Source of the DNA: Chitinophaga pinensis | GTDB taxonomy: Bacteria > Bacteroidota > Bacteroidia > Flavobacteriales_D > Crocinitomicaceae | Reading direction: 5' to 3' | Length of the DNA: 5,941 bases | Assembly: GCA_945870115.1 (NCBI GenBank) | Contig: CAMBRH010000222.1 | Coordinates: forward strand, 1 to 5,941 | Shown here: positions 4,552 to 5,941 of the stretch, piece after piece | How positions within the stretch are numbered: the stretch's first letter is position 1 | Layout: the number at the start of each line of letters is the position of its first letter | Program-made: the position numbers and the translations under genes | Notes under the pieces: model-generated | The model's database searches: none | Seen by the model: the letters and a program-made list of their open reading frames with translations, nothing else | What the model was told of the DNA's origin: nothing

Positions 4552-5941
4552 ATGATAAAAAATAGTTTCTTATTAATTTTACTTTTGACAATAAGCTTGT
4601 CAAGCTACTCAAAGTCAATTGAGGATGGTTTTAAAGCTTTGAAAATTTACAATTATTTCGAAGCAAAACGAATTTTTGAACAAAAAATAAAAAAAAATGA
4701 GTCAGCAAGTTCATTCGGATTAGCTACTATTTATTTTAGAAATGATAATCCTTTCCACAATTTAGATTCCGCCTTTAGATATGTTTTAAAAGCAGAGAAA
4801 ACCTTTCTTTTAGTAAAACCAAAAGTTTTAGAAAGTTTAAGTAAGTTTAATTTCAATGAATTGGAAATCATAGAATTAAAAAGAAAAATTAGCACTAATT
4901 ATTTTATTATAACGAAAAAAATTAATTCTGAAATTGCTTACCAAGAATTTTTAACAATTCATCCTTGGGCCAATGAACGTTTTAGCGCCATTTCAAAAAG
5001 GGATTCTTTAGCATTTTATGCTGCAATGGAGCAAAATACAAGTCAATCCTATAAATTTTTTCTTTCAAAATATCCGGAATCAGAATATTCAAAGATGGCT
5101 CAAAAAGAAATCAATTTAAAGGAATTTGAAGAACTTACGTCAAATAAAAATTTGGCTGACTATATGAGATTTATTGAAGAAAAACCTACCAATCCTTTTG
5201 TGAATGAAGCAGAAAATCAAATCTTTAAATTGCAAACTCAAATAAATACCTTAGAAAGTTATTCTCAATTTATCGAAAATTTCCCTAAAAACCACAATGT
5301 AGATTTAGCATGGAGAAAATTATTTCAAATTTACATGTATAATTATTCTGATGAAAGAATTAAGTCTTTTCGTTTAGAATATCCTAATTACCCTTTTCAA
5401 AACGAGTTAAATGAAGAATTATCGATGTCAACTCAAATTCTTTTACCTTATAAAAAAGAAAATTATTTTGGCTGGATGAATGTTACAGGTGATCTTGTTT
5501 CTGAGGCAAGTTATGAATCATTAAATTTATATAAGGAAGGTCTAGCAATGGCAAGTCGTTTCGGAAAGATAGGTTATGTCGATAAAAATAATAAAATTGT
5601 AATCCCTTTTGAATATGATGTTGCCTCAGATTTTGAAGATGGAAGAGCAGTTGTTGAAAAAAATGGAAAAGTAGGAATAATTGATAGAACAGGGAAGATA
5701 ATTTTTGATATTGCTTTTGAAGATATAGGACAGTATTCAGAAGGCTTAGTTTATGCTAAAAAAGATTCACTCTATGCATACTATGATCGATTCGGTCAAC
5801 AAATAATCAAAGAGCGATTTAAAGAAGCATTTTCATTTACAAAAGGTTTGGCTTTAGTGGTTGTAGATGATGGTTCAGGAAATGAATTTCAGAATTACAT
5901 TGACCGTTTTGGAAATTTTTTATTTCCTTTAAAATATGAAT
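4552..5941 (+). CDS. Secreted TPR-like / WG-repeat protein (3' end outside window)
   Basis: The frame is open without a stop from ATG 4552 to the right edge (463 codons). The first 22 residues (Met-Ile-Lys-Asn, then a Leu/Ile-rich core and SLSSYSKS) are a signal peptide with no lipobox cysteine, so export to the periplasm or beyond via Sec and signal peptidase I is likely. Residues about 24-290 are helical and TPR-like. Five copies of F-x4-P (Pro at 138, 175, 212, 245, 278) recur every 33-37 residues, each with an aromatic or hydrophobic residue ahead and Ala/Leu-rich helix after. From about 304 WG-type beta repeats begin (FGWMNVTGDLV; KIGYVDKNNKIVIPFEYD; KVGIIDRTGKIIFD; YAYYDRFGQQIIKERF; NYIDRFGNFLFPLKYE), with the typical phrases EGLAMA and GRAVVEK between; the fifth is cut. 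WG-repeat proteins are common in Bacteroidota and their function is mostly unknown. The upstream ATG at 4547 reads only two codons, so 4552 is the start. Confidence 0.88.
   Translation, partial: MIKNSFLLILLLTISLSSYSKSIEDGFKALKIYNYFEAKRIFEQKIKKNESASSFGLATIYFRNDNPFHNLDSAFRYVLKAEKTFLLVKPKVLESLSKFNFNELEIIELKRKISTNYFIITKKINSEIAYQEFLTIHPWANERFSAISKRDSLAFYAAMEQNTSQSYKFFLSKYPESEYSKMAQKEINLKEFEELTSNKNLADYMRFIEEKPTNPFVNEAENQIFKLQTQINTLESYSQFIENFPKNHNVDLAWRKLFQIYMYNYSDERIKSFRLEYPNYPFQNELNEELSMSTQILLPYKKENYFGWMNVTGDLVSEASYESLNLYKEGLAMASRFGKIGYVDKNNKIVIPFEYDVASDFEDGRAVVEKNGKVGIIDRTGKIIFDIAFEDIGQYSEGLVYAKKDSLYAYYDRFGQQIIKERFKEAFSFTKGLALVVVDDGSGNEFQNYIDRFGNFLFPLKYE

Noticed and set aside
1..5941. CRISPR arrays, insertion sequences, attachment sites or phage genes
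   Set aside because: I saw no direct-repeat array, transposase or integrase motif, or terminal inverted repeats on either strand.

Overview
The window reads as chromosome of an AT-rich Bacteroidota member, most likely Flavobacteriia. Four things point there: SecD and SecF are fused in one polypeptide of about 1000 residues; the promoters match the Bacteroidota form (TTG or TTTG, about 19-20 bases, TAnnTTTG); the start codons are preceded by A-rich sequence with no Shine-Dalgarno motif; and both a type B (zinc-free) L31 and a WG-repeat protein are present. The genus cannot be fixed from this sequence alone.

Layout, all on the + strand: (1) bases 1-647, the 3' part of a GT4-type glycosyltransferase gene cut by the left edge, followed by a hairpin/T-tract terminator; (2) 766-3765, secDF, with its own promoter; (3) 3907-4158, rpmE2 (ribosomal protein L31 type B), behind a strong promoter match and an untranslated leader of about 90 bases containing two hairpins; (4) 4289-4471, tatA, with its own promoter; (5) 4552 to the right edge, a secreted protein with an N-terminal TPR-like solenoid and C-terminal WG repeats, cut by the window end. 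rpmE2 and tatA are each followed by a nearly identical rho-independent terminator. No gap between genes exceeds 300 bases.

The genes look like a run of separately transcribed units rather than an operon, because a promoter match lies ahead of each of the four complete starts and terminators lie between most of them. Two of the genes serve protein export: SecDF drives late Sec translocation with the proton-motive force, and TatA forms the pore of the folded-protein (Tat) pathway. The last protein has a signal peptide and would itself be exported. The glycosyltransferase is probably the end of a surface-polysaccharide or cell-envelope locus to the left.

This is mostly ordinary housekeeping chromosome. 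I found no convincing evidence of a new multi-gene system. The items most worth a second look are the structured rpmE2 leader, the twin terminators, the inverted repeat covering the rpmE2 promoter, and the two-solenoid WG protein.
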